Source: Neotamlana nanhaiensis
Lineage (GTDB): Bacteria > Bacteroidota > Bacteroidia > Flavobacteriales > Flavobacteriaceae
Direction of reading: 5' to 3'
DNA length: 64,000 nucleotides
Assembly (NCBI RefSeq): GCF_000943555.1
Contig: NZ_JTDV01000002.1
Span: 422,831 to 486,830, forward strand
A program made the translations under genes and the position numbers. Under the pieces are notes generated by a model that saw nothing but the letters and a program-made list of their open reading frames with translations, was not told the DNA's origin and ran no database searches. Below are positions 44,187-53,441 of the stretch, piece by piece (position 1 is the stretch's first letter; each line of letters begins with the position of its first letter).

Positions 44187-45209
44187 ATGTCTAAATTACC
44201 AAAACACATACTCGTTATTCGCTTATCGGCCATGGGCGATGTAGCAATGACGGTGCCTGTGTTGCGAGCATTAACCATACAATATCCCGAGGTTAAAATT
44301 ACGGTTTTAACTCGGGCTTTTTTTGCGCCTTTTTTTAAAGATTTAAAACAGGTAACTGTGGCTGTGGCCGATGTAAAAGGTGATCACAAAGGTGTTTTAG
44401 GAATTTACAAATTAGCCAAACAGCTCAATAAAACCAACGGTTTTGATGCTATTGCCGATTTGCACAATGTTTTAAGAAGTAAAATTTTAAAGCGTTTTTT
44501 AAAATGCAAGTTAATAGCAACAATCGATAAAGGCCGAAAGGAAAAAAAGCAGCTCACTAAAGGCGAGATTTTTAAGCCACTTAAAACAACGTATCAACGG
44601 TATGCCGATGTTTTTGAAGCTTTAGGTTTTAAGTTGAATTTAGACCAGCCAACCTTCCCCGAAAGGGCTGTTTTAAATGATGCTATTCTACGACTAATTG
44701 GTACTAAAACCGATAATTTAATTGGCATTGCACCATTTGCAGCACATGAAGGAAAAATGTACCCAATTGAGCAAATGAAAACGGTAATAAAATCGCTTTC
44801 TAAACATTATAAAGTGATTTTATTTGGTGGCGGTGCTCACGAAATAAAAGTTTTAAAAGGCATTGAAAAACGGTTTGATAATGTTGTTAGTGTTGCAGGA
44901 AAATTATCGCTTAGCGAAGAATTAAACTTAATTTCCAACTTAAACCTAATGCTTTCTATGGATTCTGGTAACGGCCATTTAGCGGCTATGTTAGGTGTAA
45001 AAGTTGTTACTATTTGGGGTGTAACGCATCCGTATGCGGGATTTGCACCTTTTAATCAACCTGAAGATTATGCATTACTTGCTAACCGTGATAAATTTCC
45101 GTTAATACCAACTTCAATTTACGGTAATACATACCCTGAACATTACAAAGAAGCTGCTGGTAGCATTGCTCCTGAAACTGTTGTTGGGAAAATAATGTCG
45201 ATTTTATAA
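44187..45209 (+). CDS. Family 9 glycosyltransferase (heptosyltransferase-like)
   Basis: Probable LPS core glycosyltransferase of the ADP-heptose family. ILVIRLSAMGDVAMTVPVLRAL at the N-terminus is the GT9 signature; GIAPFAAHEGKMYP, LFGGGAHE, LNLMLSMDSGNGHLAAMLGVKVVTIWGVTHP carry the C-terminal donor-binding motifs (the DSGxxHxAA core). ATG at 44187 is preferred to GTG at 44184. About 340 residues. It follows DUF4254, the usual partner in this phylum. Confidence 0.9.
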   Translation: MSKLPKHILVIRLSAMGDVAMTVPVLRALTIQYPEVKITVLTRAFFAPFFKDLKQVTVAVADVKGDHKGVLGIYKLAKQLNKTNGFDAIADLHNVLRSKILKRFLKCKLIATIDKGRKEKKQLTKGEIFKPLKTTYQRYADVFEALGFKLNLDQPTFPERAVLNDAILRLIGTKTDNLIGIAPFAAHEGKMYPIEQMKTVIKSLSKHYKVILFGGGAHEIKVLKGIEKRFDNVVSVAGKLSLSEELNLISNLNLMLSMDSGNGHLAAMLGVKVVTIWGVTHPYAGFAPFNQPEDYALLANRDKFPLIPTSIYGNTYPEHYKEAAGSIAPETVVGKIMSIL

Positions 45210-45228
45210 ATAGTTCTTCTCATGAGTT

Positions 45229-45266
45229 CTCACCCTTTGGGGGAGATGTCCGTAGGACAGAGGGGG
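45229..45266. repeat. Dispersed repeat between GT9 and ferredoxin-reductase genes
   Basis: CACCCTTTGGGGGAGATGTCC, then GTA and GGACAGAGGGGG: an inner inverted repeat TGTCC/GGACA with outer C-rich and G-rich arms. It matches a class of intergenic repeat common in flavobacteria. It lies between convergent genes and might also act as a weak bidirectional 3' structure, though no T-tract follows. Confidence 0.55.
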
Positions 45267-45267
45267 C

Positions 45268-46329
45268 CTACACATCATCAAAATCAACCGTAATACTTGG
45301 GGTTGTTGGATGTGCTTGACAAGTTAAAATTAAACCTTCAGCAACTTCAGCTTCAGTTAAAATATTATTTTGTCTCATCGTTGCTTCGCCTTCAGTAACA
45401 CGAGCTAAACAGCTACTGCAAATGCCGCCTTGGCACGAGTAGGGTGCGTCTAAATCTTCATCAAGTGCGGCTTCAAGAATGGTTTGTTTCGCATCCATTT
45501 CAAAGCTTGTGGTTTCATCATCAACGGTAACGGTAATGTTGGTTTTTCCGTTTGTAGCAATTGCTGCATTTTTAACCTCGGTTTCTGCCTTTGAGGCTTT
45601 AAATAGTTCAAAATGTATTAAATCTTCGGCAATGCCATGTTCTGTCAACACATCTTTTACAGTATGAATCATGCCTTCTGGTCCACAAATGTAGTAAGCA
45701 TTGGCCTCAATATGCTTGTATTTATTTTTTACAACATAGTTAATGGTGCTTTTTTCAATACGACCAAATACAGCATCGGCTTCGTCTTGTTGGCTAAACA
45801 CAAACTGAATTGAAAAACGTTCGTTATACTCATTTTGAAGTTCTAACAGTTCGTTTAAAAACATGGTATCGGCAGTAGTTTTATTACCATATACCAACAC
45901 AATTTTACTATTGCTTTCTTCGGTTAAGGCGGTTTTTATAATGCCAAGAATTGGCGTAATACCACTACCAGCAGCAAAAAGGGCAATGTTTTTGGTTTTG
46001 TTATCTTTTGGTGTAAATGTAAAACGACCCTTTGGTGGAGCAACTTCAATAGTGTCGCCTACTTGCAGGGTGTTATTTGCGTAAACTGAGAACGTACCAT
46101 CTTCAACGGCTTTTACGGCTACGGTTAAATTGCCACTGTTTGGCGCATCGCAAAGTGAATAATCTCTGCGCACTTCGTTACCATCAATAGTTGTTTTTAA
46201 AGTAATGTATTGACCAGCTTTGTAATTAAAAGTATCCTTTAAGGTTTCTGGTAAATTAAAGGTTATGCTAACTGCTTTGTCTGTTAAACGAGTGATGTTT
46301 TTTATAGAAAGGTTGTAAAATGACGCCAT
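45268..46329 (-). CDS. Ferredoxin-NADP reductase-type oxidoreductase with 2Fe-2S domain (PaaE-like)
   Basis: Flavin-dependent electron-transfer protein. N-terminal FAD domain with RRDYSLCDAPNSG near residue 54 and the GRFTFTP region; NAD domain with ALFAAGSGITPILGIIKT near 114 and YYICGPEGMI near 217; C-terminal plant-type ferredoxin domain with cluster ligands in CQGGICSSC (near 300) and a fourth Cys in LILTCQAHP. In paa gene clusters the homologue feeds phenylacetyl-CoA epoxidase; no other paa oxygenase genes are here, so the partner is unknown. Length 353 matches PaaE. Confidence 0.88.
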   Translation of the reverse strand: MASFYNLSIKNITRLTDKAVSITFNLPETLKDTFNYKAGQYITLKTTIDGNEVRRDYSLCDAPNSGNLTVAVKAVEDGTFSVYANNTLQVGDTIEVAPPKGRFTFTPKDNKTKNIALFAAGSGITPILGIIKTALTEESNSKIVLVYGNKTTADTMFLNELLELQNEYNERFSIQFVFSQQDEADAVFGRIEKSTINYVVKNKYKHIEANAYYICGPEGMIHTVKDVLTEHGIAEDLIHFELFKASKAETEVKNAAIATNGKTNITVTVDDETTSFEMDAKQTILEAALDEDLDAPYSCQGGICSSCLARVTEGEATMRQNNILTEAEVAEGLILTCQAHPTTPSITVDFDDV

Positions 46330-46427
46330 GAAAATAAATTTTTAGCAAAAATAAGGAAGCCTAAATTGTTTACCCTGTTTTTCTAAAAAAATTAATACCT
46401 AAAATTCTTATGTATAGTATTTTTCTG

Positions 46428-46435
46428 TATATTTG
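46428..46435 (+). promoter_or_regulatory. Possible promoter -7 element of the PadR operon
   Basis: TATATTTG fits TAnnTTTG only four bases before the PadR start codon, so the transcript would be nearly leaderless. It lies in an AT-rich stretch with repeated GTATA words (46,411-46,431) that might be the PadR operator. Confidence 0.35.
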
Positions 46436-46439
46436 ATTT

Positions 46440-46769
46440 ATGCCAAACTCGAAATTGTATAAAGGAAGTTTAACCACAATCATTTTGAAGCTTTTAAATG
46501 AGCATGATAAGATGTATGGGTACGAAATTACCCAGAAGGTTAAAGAGCTTACGAAAGGTGAACTGAATATAACCGAAGGAGCGCTTTACCCGTCATTACA
46601 CAAATTAGAAGCCGATGGAATGTTGGATGTTGAGGTGGTAAAGGTTGAAAACAGACTACGTAAATATTACAAACTTACCGAAAGCGGCACCAAAGAAACC
46701 GTTAACAAATTAGAGGAGTTGCAAAACTATATAAAGACCATGCAAGCTTTGGTTGGTAAATTGGCGTAA
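46440..46769 (+). CDS. PadR family transcriptional regulator
   Basis: A 109-residue winged-helix repressor. The region LLNEHDKMYGYEITQKVKEL and EGALYPSLHKLEADGMLDVEV (helix-turn-helix plus wing, residues about 18-65) is the PadR signature, followed by a short C-terminal dimerisation helix. PadR proteins of this small class usually repress the adjacent membrane protein/ABC exporter genes in response to a ligand; here the following genes fit that pattern. It precedes the membrane protein by 9 bases. Confidence 0.92.
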   Translation: MPNSKLYKGSLTTIILKLLNEHDKMYGYEITQKVKELTKGELNITEGALYPSLHKLEADGMLDVEVVKVENRLRKYYKLTESGTKETVNKLEELQNYIKTMQALVGKLA

Positions 46770-46778
46770 TAAATAATT

Positions 46779-47471
46779 ATGAAAATAACAGAAAGTCAAA
46801 TACAACAATTGTACAAATTCACAGCGTTACACTATGTTGAGTTTTATGATGTGCAAACAGAATTGGTCGATCATTTAGCCAATGGTATAGAACAGCAATG
46901 GCAAGAAAACCCGAAGTTAAAGTTTGAGGAGGCACTGAGACTTGAGTTTAAAAAATTTGGCATTTTTGGATTTTCAGATATTTTAGAAGAAAAAAGCAAA
47001 GCCTTAGCCAAACACTACCGTAAGCAAGTTTATAAATACACCAAACAATACTTCAAGCTTCCTAAAATTGTACTTACTTTATTTAGCATGTGGGCTTTGT
47101 TTAAAATAGTAAACGTAGTTGAAAACAAAAATTACGTCGCGGTTCCTGTGTTTGTTTTACTATTTGGTTTTCAGTTGTACTTCTTGGTTACAGAGCATAA
47201 AAAGCGTAAAAAAATTAAAAAAGATACAGGTAAAAATTGGTTGTTTCAACATGTAACGGCGCAGTTAGGTGGCTTGGTACATGTTCTTAATTTGGGTATT
47301 TATGTGCCGAATATTTTTTCAGAAAACGACCCGTGGTCATTCACTTTTCAAATTATATTTTCTGTAGCGGTGGTGCTTTATTTTATCATGCTTTATGTTG
47401 CTGTAAACATTGTAACTCCTAAATTACGTTTAGAGGCACAAAAACAGTTTCCAGAATATAAGTTTGTTTAG
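46779..47471 (+). CDS. Membrane protein with N-terminal HAAS-like cytoplasmic domain
   Basis: About 80 N-terminal soluble helical residues (YDVQTELVDHLANGIEQQW near 24-42, resembling the HAAS/DUF1700 domains encoded next to PadR genes) precede about five transmembrane helices between residues 95 and 215. Function unknown; by analogy the soluble domain may contact the PadR regulator or an ABC exporter. No enzymatic motif seen. Lies 9 bases after padR and overlaps only the non-translated extension of the next gene. Confidence 0.65.
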   Translation: MKITESQIQQLYKFTALHYVEFYDVQTELVDHLANGIEQQWQENPKLKFEEALRLEFKKFGIFGFSDILEEKSKALAKHYRKQVYKYTKQYFKLPKIVLTLFSMWALFKIVNVVENKNYVAVPVFVLLFGFQLYFLVTEHKKRKKIKKDTGKNWLFQHVTAQLGGLVHVLNLGIYVPNIFSENDPWSFTFQIIFSVAVVLYFIMLYVAVNIVTPKLRLEAQKQFPEYKFV

Positions 47472-47532
47472 GTGTAACATTTACATACTTTTAACTACAA
47501 ATAATTCAATTAACAATAAACTATCATTCTTC

Positions 47533-47940
47533 ATGAAAAAATCATTTTTAATTTGCTTATTCGTTTTAGGGTTAACTACACAAATTCAAGCGCAAGACGA
47601 TGCCGCTTTTAAAGTCGAAACTATTGAATTTTTAAAACTAACAGGTGCAGGTGATGCATTTGTAAAAGCTATAGATCAAATAGGAGTGGCTGTTCCGGAA
47701 GCAAATAAAGAAGCATATAAGCAGGAAGCTATGGGTACAATTGATGGGCTTTACGGAAAAATGGCAGAATTATACATGGCCGAATTTACGCAAGACGAAA
47801 TAAAAGAGCTCGTTACGTTTTATAATACCGATTTAGGAAAAAAATTAGCTCATAAGCAATTAGACTTAACTCAAAAAGCTATGGCTTTTGGTCAAACTTG
47901 GGGAATGGAAGTACACGCCATTTCGCAAAAGCATATGTAA
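47533..47940 (+). CDS. Secreted DUF2059 domain protein
   Basis: A 135-residue protein with a clear signal peptide (MKKSFLICLFVLGLTTQIQAQ, cleavage near residue 21). The mature part is helical, with the DUF2059-like segment MAELYMAEFTQDEIKELVTFYNTDLGKKLAHK near the C-terminus (motif FTxxEixxlvxFYxspxGkK). ATG at 47533 gives the signal peptide; an in-frame ATG 69 bases upstream would bury it. Periplasmic, function unknown. Confidence 0.8.
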   Translation: MKKSFLICLFVLGLTTQIQAQDDAAFKVETIEFLKLTGAGDAFVKAIDQIGVAVPEANKEAYKQEAMGTIDGLYGKMAELYMAEFTQDEIKELVTFYNTDLGKKLAHKQLDLTQKAMAFGQTWGMEVHAISQKHM

Positions 47941-47941
47941 A

Positions 47942-49420
47942 ATGGTTAGTCAATTTATAAAACTTGAATGGAAAGCCTTTTTTAGGTCGGCGAGCTTTGG
48001 AAAAAGCATTGGGATTAAAATTTTTATGGGGTTATTTGCCTTATATTTTATTGTCATGTTTTTGGGGGCTGGTTTGGTGCTGTATCCTGGCTTAAAAAAA
48101 CAATTTCCAGATCAAGAACCATTGTATATTTTAAATAGTGTTCTTTTTTATTGGATTCTAATCGATTTAGTATTTCGGTTTTTCTTCCAAAAACTACCTG
48201 TTATGGCTGTAAAGCCTTTGCTAATCTTGCCTGTAAAACGAAGTAAGGTGGTGAATTATGTTTTAGGAAAATCGGCTTTATCCTTTTTTAATTTTTTGCC
48301 TTTATTTGCCATTGTGCCCTTTGGTGTAATGCTTTTAGTGAAAAATTATCCGGTTGCTTCAGTTTTAAGTTGGATGCTAGCAGTTGTTTTAACCACTTTA
48401 ATAATTAATTTTTTAAATTTTATTATTGAAAGTTTTTCGGCCGAAACCGAGTTTTCATTTTTACCAATAATAGCGTTTACAGGTAGCTTGTACGCTTTAA
48501 ATCATTTTAACTTAGTGTCGTTTAACACTATTGTTGGTAGTGGTTTTAATGCGATTTACGAAAATCCTGTTTATGTTTTAATACCGTTATTTATTTTGGT
48601 TGGGTTATATCTGTTTAATAAAAAATTATTAACACAAAAGTTGTTTTTAGATAGCGGCTTAAAAACTAAAGTGAAAGAGGTAAAAGCTTCAAATTTAGAA
48701 TGGACTAAAAATTTTGGAGATATTGCCCCATTTTTAAAACTCGATTTAAAACTTATTTGGCGAAATAAACGCACAAAATCTTCAGTGTTAATGTTGGCAA
48801 TGGGTTTGTTTTATGGTTTGTTTTTTTATCCGAACCCTCAGTTTAAAAACCTCGAAATCATTTTCATTTTTGTAGGTATATTTTCAACAGGAATTTTCTT
48901 AATTAATTTCGGACAGTTTATTCCAGCCTGGGATAGCGCTTATTACAAGTTGCTAATGAGTCAGAATTTAAAATACGAGCAATATTTAAAATCTAAATTT
49001 ACATTAATGGCTATAAGTGTAGGTATTTTATTTGTGCTTGGTATTCCGTATGTGTTTTTTGGTTGGAAAATTTTAGTGGCACATTTTGCTGCTGCCATTT
49101 ATAATGTTGGCGTAAACACCCATGTTATTTTATTAGGTGGCTCGTTTAACCGTAAAAAGATAGATTTATCGCAAAAAGCAGCGTTTAATTATCAAGGTAC
49201 AGGAGCCGTACAATGGTTAATTGGTATTCCGTTGCTATTGTTGCCAATGGGGCTGTTTGCCTTGTTTTACTACCTTGTTAATTTCGAAATGGCATGCGCA
49301 ATAATTGCTGGTTTAGGAATTGTTGGCGCAGTTTTACACAAACCTTTTATGAAAGCCATAACGGCAAAATATTTAGATTCAAAATATAAAATGATTGATG
49401 CGTTCGATCAAGATAACTAA
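47942..49420 (+). CDS. ABC exporter permease-like membrane protein (DUF5687 type)
   Basis: A 492-residue polytopic membrane protein, about twelve helices, beginning MVSQFIKLEWKAFFRSASFG, which is the typical soluble entry of DUF5687 proteins. It probably forms the membrane part of an ABC transporter with the ATPase encoded 12 bases downstream. The start at 47942, 1 base after the DUF2059 stop, is favoured over an in-frame ATG inside the previous gene. Substrate unknown. Confidence 0.8.
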   Translation: MVSQFIKLEWKAFFRSASFGKSIGIKIFMGLFALYFIVMFLGAGLVLYPGLKKQFPDQEPLYILNSVLFYWILIDLVFRFFFQKLPVMAVKPLLILPVKRSKVVNYVLGKSALSFFNFLPLFAIVPFGVMLLVKNYPVASVLSWMLAVVLTTLIINFLNFIIESFSAETEFSFLPIIAFTGSLYALNHFNLVSFNTIVGSGFNAIYENPVYVLIPLFILVGLYLFNKKLLTQKLFLDSGLKTKVKEVKASNLEWTKNFGDIAPFLKLDLKLIWRNKRTKSSVLMLAMGLFYGLFFYPNPQFKNLEIIFIFVGIFSTGIFLINFGQFIPAWDSAYYKLLMSQNLKYEQYLKSKFTLMAISVGILFVLGIPYVFFGWKILVAHFAAAIYNVGVNTHVILLGGSFNRKKIDLSQKAAFNYQGTGAVQWLIGIPLLLLPMGLFALFYYLVNFEMACAIIAGLGIVGAVLHKPFMKAITAKYLDSKYKMIDAFDQDN

Positions 49421-49432
49421 CAACCTATAATT

Positions 49433-50128
49433 ATGATATTAACTTCTAATTTATCGAAAAAATACGCTGGCAATCAGGTTTTAAATATTGAAACTTTAGA
49501 AATCCCAAAAGGACAAAGTTTTGGGTTAGTCGGTAATAACGGGGCTGGAAAAACCACCTATTTTAGTTTGTTGTTAGATTTAATAAAACCAACCACAGGA
49601 CATATTACGAATAACAATATTCAAGTAAATGAAAGTGAAGATTGGAAACCATTTACTTCGGCGTTTATAGATGAAAGCTTTTTAATTGGATACTTAACGC
49701 CTGAAGAATACTTCTATTTTATTGGCGAATTACGCAATCAAAATAAAGCCGATGTTGATGCTTTAGTCGGGCAATTTGAAGATTTTTTCCACGGCGAAAT
49801 ATTAGGGCAAAAAAAGTACTTGCGCGATTTAAGCAAAGGAAATCAAAAAAAAGCGGGCATTGTCGCGGCGTTAATAGGAAACCCTGAAGTGGTAATTTTA
49901 GACGAACCTTTTGCAAACCTCGACCCAACCACACAAATTAGATTAAAAGCTATTGTTAAAGATTTAGCCGAAACCAAAGGTATTACCGTGTTAATTTCTA
50001 GTCACGATTTACTGCATGTTACCGATGTTTGCGAACGTATTGTAGTGCTAGAAAAAGGCGAAATTGTAAAAGATTTACAAACTAGCGAAGCCACATTAAA
50101 AGAATTAGAAGCGCATTTTGCCAACTAG
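49433..50128 (+). CDS. ABC transporter ATP-binding protein
   Basis: Single nucleotide-binding domain of 231 residues: Walker A GNNGAGKTT near residue 34, the signature loop LSKGNQKKAG (a variant of LSGGQ), Walker B VVILDEPFANLDP and the switch His in ISSHDLLHV. Paired with the DUF5687-like permease upstream to make an exporter, likely controlled by the PadR protein at the head of the run. It ends the operon; sprE starts 115 bases later. Confidence 0.93.
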   Translation: MILTSNLSKKYAGNQVLNIETLEIPKGQSFGLVGNNGAGKTTYFSLLLDLIKPTTGHITNNNIQVNESEDWKPFTSAFIDESFLIGYLTPEEYFYFIGELRNQNKADVDALVGQFEDFFHGEILGQKKYLRDLSKGNQKKAGIVAALIGNPEVVILDEPFANLDPTTQIRLKAIVKDLAETKGITVLISSHDLLHVTDVCERIVVLEKGEIVKDLQTSEATLKELEAHFAN

Positions 50129-50243
50129 AATTTTGCCTAAAAGTAATGGCTTTATCTAGCTAAATTCAAAAAGATGCTTATTTTTACCATTAAATATAAT
50201 AATGGCAAGCCTTTAAAGTTATTATTATGGTAAAATATTAGCC

Positions 50244-52820
50244 TTGTTAAGTAAATCTGTAAAATATATAGTCGTTTTAACTGCTGTTTTTTTTGTGGCA
50301 AGTTGCTCCAGAAAAAAGGATAAATTTTTAAGCAGAAGTTTTCATGCGGTTACGGCCGAATTCAACATACTTTACAATGGGCAAATCGCTTTCGATGAAG
50401 GTCGACAAGCACTAAACGATGCTTATTTCGATAATTATTGGGAGGTGTTACCCATTGAGCGCATGCAGGTTTTCGATGAAATTGTGCTGCCAGGGCAATC
50501 TAAAAACGAGCAATTTACACGTGCCGAAGAAAAAGCTGTAAAGGCCATTCAAAAGCACAGCATGAATATTGATGGCAAAGAAAAAAATCCGCAAATAGAT
50601 GAGGCTTACTTGCTGTTAGGGAAATCGCGTTATTTCGATCAGCGTTTTATTCCAGCCTTAGAAGCCTTCAACTATATTCTTTACAAATATCCAGCGAGCG
50701 ATAAAATTAATCAAGCCAAAGTATGGCGCGAAAAAACCAACATGCGTTTAGATAATAACGAGTTGGCAATTAAAAATTTAAAACGCCTTTTAAAACAAGA
50801 GGAATTAGAGGGGCAAGATTTGGCCGATGCCACTTCAATTTTGGCGCAAGCCTATTTAAACACTAAGGTTATCGATACCGCCATAACACTATTAGAAGTT
50901 GCGTCGAATGCAACTAAAAGTAGTGACGAGCGTGGGCGATATCGTTTTATTCAAGGGCAATTGTATAATGAGTTAGGCATAAAAGACAGTGCCAATTATG
51001 CGTTTGATAGAGTTATAGAACTTAATCGTCGTATTCCAAGAATCTATTTAATCTCGGCACATTTAGAGAAAATTAAGAATTTCGATTACGAAAATGGTGA
51101 TAAGCTAGCGGCACAAGAATTACTTACAGAGCTTGAAGAAAATCGTGAAAACCGACTCTTTTTAGATAAAATTTATCATCAAATCGGCACGTTTCATTTA
51201 AAAAACAATCACGATTCTTTAGCGGTGGCGTATTACAATAAATCTTTGCGCGCCAATACGGTAGATAAAGTGCTAAAAGCTAAAACTTACGAAATTTTAG
51301 GTGATATGAATTTTGATGCTACCGTGTATGCCGAAGCTGGTAAATATTACGATAGCACTATGTTAAACCAAAAACTTAACTCGAAACCTTATCGGGTTAT
51401 GAAGCGTAAACGCGATAATTTAGATGATGTAATTCAATATGAATCGATTGCAAAAACAAACGACAGTATTTTAACTTTAATAAATTTACCTGAAGCTTTA
51501 CGTTTGTCCTACTTCGAGCGTTATATAGAAGACCTAAAAGCTAAAGATGAAGCTGCAAAAGAACAAGCCGAAGCTGCAAGCGATAACAGTAATAGTACAG
51601 GATTAGCTACAGCGGGTCCTCAACGAACTGGTTTTGGGCCGCCAATTAATTTACAGCAAGGTCAAGCCGCCTTATTTTATTTTTATAACCCAACAACTTT
51701 AGCTTATGGTAAAAATGAATTTGTTAAAGTGTGGGGTAATCGTCCGTTAGAAGATAATTGGCGTTGGTCATCAAATGTGGCGGGTGTTTCGGGTGCTTCA
51801 AATGCTTCTGAAACTAAAGTTGAAGCTTTAGCTACCGAAGATGAACGTTACGACCCAGAGTTTTATTTAGCGCAAATTCCTTCATCAGAAAAAGAAATAG
51901 ACAGCATTAAAAAAGATAGAAATTTTGCCTATTACCAATTGGGTTTAATTTACAAAGAGCGTTTTAAGGAATATGAATTATCGAAAAATCGATTTTTAAA
52001 TTTACTCGATAGCAATCCAGAAGAACGTTTTATTTTACCATCAAAATACAATTTGTATAAGTTATACGAATTGTTAGGTGAAGAGCCTGAAGCTGCGAAG
52101 CTAAAAGTTGATATTATTTCGAGTTTCCCAGAATCGCGCTATGCTAAAATATTAACCAACCCCGATGCGGTTTCCGAAAAGGATGAAAATAGTCCAGAAA
52201 GTCTATATGCAAGCCTATTTGCAAAGCATGAAAATCAAGAGTATGCCGATGTTATTAAAACTAGCGAAGCTTTTATAAACGATTATGAAGGTGATGTGTT
52301 GGTGCCTAAATTTGCGCTTTTAAAAGCTATGGCAACGGGTAGATTGTATGGTTATGATGCTTACAAAGAAGCTATAAATAATGTGGCGCTAACCTATGCC
52401 AATACACCCGAAGGTAAACAGGCGCAACATATTGAAACTAATGTTTTGCCGCGATTAGCAAATGCCGATTTTATTACCGATGCGAATACCAACACAAGCG
52501 GAAATTATAAAGTTGTATTTCAGTTTAAAAGTGATAATCACGAAAAAATAGACGCTTTTAAAACCGCTTTAGATGAGGTTTTAGAGCATGTAAGATATTA
52601 TAATTTGTCATCGTCACAAGATGTATACGATACCGAAACAACCTTTATTGTGGTGCATGGTATAAAATCGGAAACAGTGGCTAAAACCTTTACACAGTTG
52701 TTTACCGACGAAGATCAAAAAAAGATAAAAGAACCATATTTTACGGTATCTTCAGAGAATTATCAAATTATACAAGTGCATAAATATTTAAATATATTTT
52801 TAAACCTAAACAACAATTAA
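50244..52820 (+). CDS. sprE: Gliding motility / type IX secretion lipoprotein SprE (PorW)
   Basis: Outer-membrane-associated TPR lipoprotein required for the type IX secretion system and gliding in Bacteroidota. Lipobox FVASC gives Cys21; several TPR-like helices follow (QIDEAYLLLGKSRYFDQRF, then FNYILYKYPAS). A low-complexity Ala/Ser/Gly linker near residues 435-470 precedes GQAALFYFYNPTTLAYGKNEF, a segment typical of SprE; further TPRs occupy the C-terminal third. At 858 residues it has the family length. No ATG is available in frame, so TTG at 50244 is taken as start. Other T9SS core genes are outside the window. Confidence 0.9.
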   Translation: MLSKSVKYIVVLTAVFFVASCSRKKDKFLSRSFHAVTAEFNILYNGQIAFDEGRQALNDAYFDNYWEVLPIERMQVFDEIVLPGQSKNEQFTRAEEKAVKAIQKHSMNIDGKEKNPQIDEAYLLLGKSRYFDQRFIPALEAFNYILYKYPASDKINQAKVWREKTNMRLDNNELAIKNLKRLLKQEELEGQDLADATSILAQAYLNTKVIDTAITLLEVASNATKSSDERGRYRFIQGQLYNELGIKDSANYAFDRVIELNRRIPRIYLISAHLEKIKNFDYENGDKLAAQELLTELEENRENRLFLDKIYHQIGTFHLKNNHDSLAVAYYNKSLRANTVDKVLKAKTYEILGDMNFDATVYAEAGKYYDSTMLNQKLNSKPYRVMKRKRDNLDDVIQYESIAKTNDSILTLINLPEALRLSYFERYIEDLKAKDEAAKEQAEAASDNSNSTGLATAGPQRTGFGPPINLQQGQAALFYFYNPTTLAYGKNEFVKVWGNRPLEDNWRWSSNVAGVSGASNASETKVEALATEDERYDPEFYLAQIPSSEKEIDSIKKDRNFAYYQLGLIYKERFKEYELSKNRFLNLLDSNPEERFILPSKYNLYKLYELLGEEPEAAKLKVDIISSFPESRYAKILTNPDAVSEKDENSPESLYASLFAKHENQEYADVIKTSEAFINDYEGDVLVPKFALLKAMATGRLYGYDAYKEAINNVALTYANTPEGKQAQHIETNVLPRLANADFITDANTNTSGNYKVVFQFKSDNHEKIDAFKTALDEVLEHVRYYNLSSSQDVYDTETTFIVVHGIKSETVAKTFTQLFTDEDQKKIKEPYFTVSSENYQIIQVHKYLNIFLNLNNN

Positions 52821-52832
52821 AACGTACAAGTT

Positions 52833-53240
52833 ATGTTTTCAGATAATAAAAAAGAACGACATATGGCAGACGCAAGTTCAAGTCAAAATATAATAGCTAA
52901 AGGCACTAAACTGGTTGGCGATATTACAAGTGATGGCGATTTTAGAATTGACGGTACTATTGAAGGCAATGTAAATACAAAAGGTAAAATTGTTTTAGGA
53001 AAATCGGGCGCTATAACTGGAACTTTAAATGGTACTGATGCGTATTTTGAAGGACAATTTTCTGGTAAATTGACGTTATCTGGTACACTAACATTAAAAG
53101 CTTCGGCAGTAGTTGAAGGAGAGGTGGTTGCAGGTAAACTTGCCGTAGAGCCTGGAGCAACCTTTAATGTAACGTGCAGTATGCAAGGTTCGGTAAAACA
53201 AGTTGGTAAAAGTGACACAAAAACCGCAAAAGCAATTTAG
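52833..53240 (+). CDS. Bactofilin (polymer-forming cytoskeletal protein)
   Basis: A 135-residue bactofilin that self-assembles into cytoplasmic filaments, often at the membrane. After a short unstructured N-terminus, residues 20-120 form the right-handed beta-helix DUF583 domain: NIIAKGTKLVGDI, DFRIDGTIEGNV, GKIVLGKSGAITG, VVEGEVVAGKLAVEPG. The start at 52833 keeps the typical MFSDNKK membrane-proximal peptide. 12 bases after sprE; its 3' end overlaps the AtpZ-like gene by about 30 bases, linking sprE, bactofilin and the ATP synthase genes. Confidence 0.92.
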   Translation: MFSDNKKERHMADASSSQNIIAKGTKLVGDITSDGDFRIDGTIEGNVNTKGKIVLGKSGAITGTLNGTDAYFEGQFSGKLTLSGTLTLKASAVVEGEVVAGKLAVEPGATFNVTCSMQGSVKQVGKSDTKTAKAI

Positions 53241-53439
53241 TAAATACATAAGGTTTACTACCATGGCTATACAAATGGGAGCGACTATTTATTTAGGTAG
53301 TTTGCTGGGGGAATGGCTCGATGCCAAGTTTAACAATACCAACCAATTATACTATAAAGTGGTAACACTTTTAGCTGTATTTATAGCCATGTATGCTGTA
53401 ATTAGGCAGGTTTTAAATATTACCAATAAAAACGATTAG
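53212..53439 (+). CDS. atpZ: AtpZ/AtpI-type accessory protein of ATP synthase
   Basis: Small protein with two transmembrane helices (about residues 18-35 and 47-66 of the mature chain): FTTMAIQMGATIYLGSLLGEWLDAKF and VVTLLAVFIAMYAVIRQVL. The GxxxGxxLD pattern between helices is the AtpZ/AtpI signature; these proteins help assemble the c-ring. Start choice is uncertain: GTG at 53212 or TTG at 53203, both inside bactofilin; ATG at 53263 would remove conserved KQFSKYIRF residues. It leads into the F1Fo genes. Confidence 0.8.
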   Translation: MTQKPQKQFSKYIRFTTMAIQMGATIYLGSLLGEWLDAKFNNTNQLYYKVVTLLAVFIAMYAVIRQVLNITNKND

Positions 53440-53441
53440 AT

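Noticed and set aside
45268-46329. Ferredoxin reductase as evidence for a phenylacetate degradation cluster, together with the PaaK-like gene at 38817
   Set aside because: No paaA-D or other paa genes are present, and the PaaK-like gene sits in an operon with wecB and a glycosyltransferase, which fits the CapK type.
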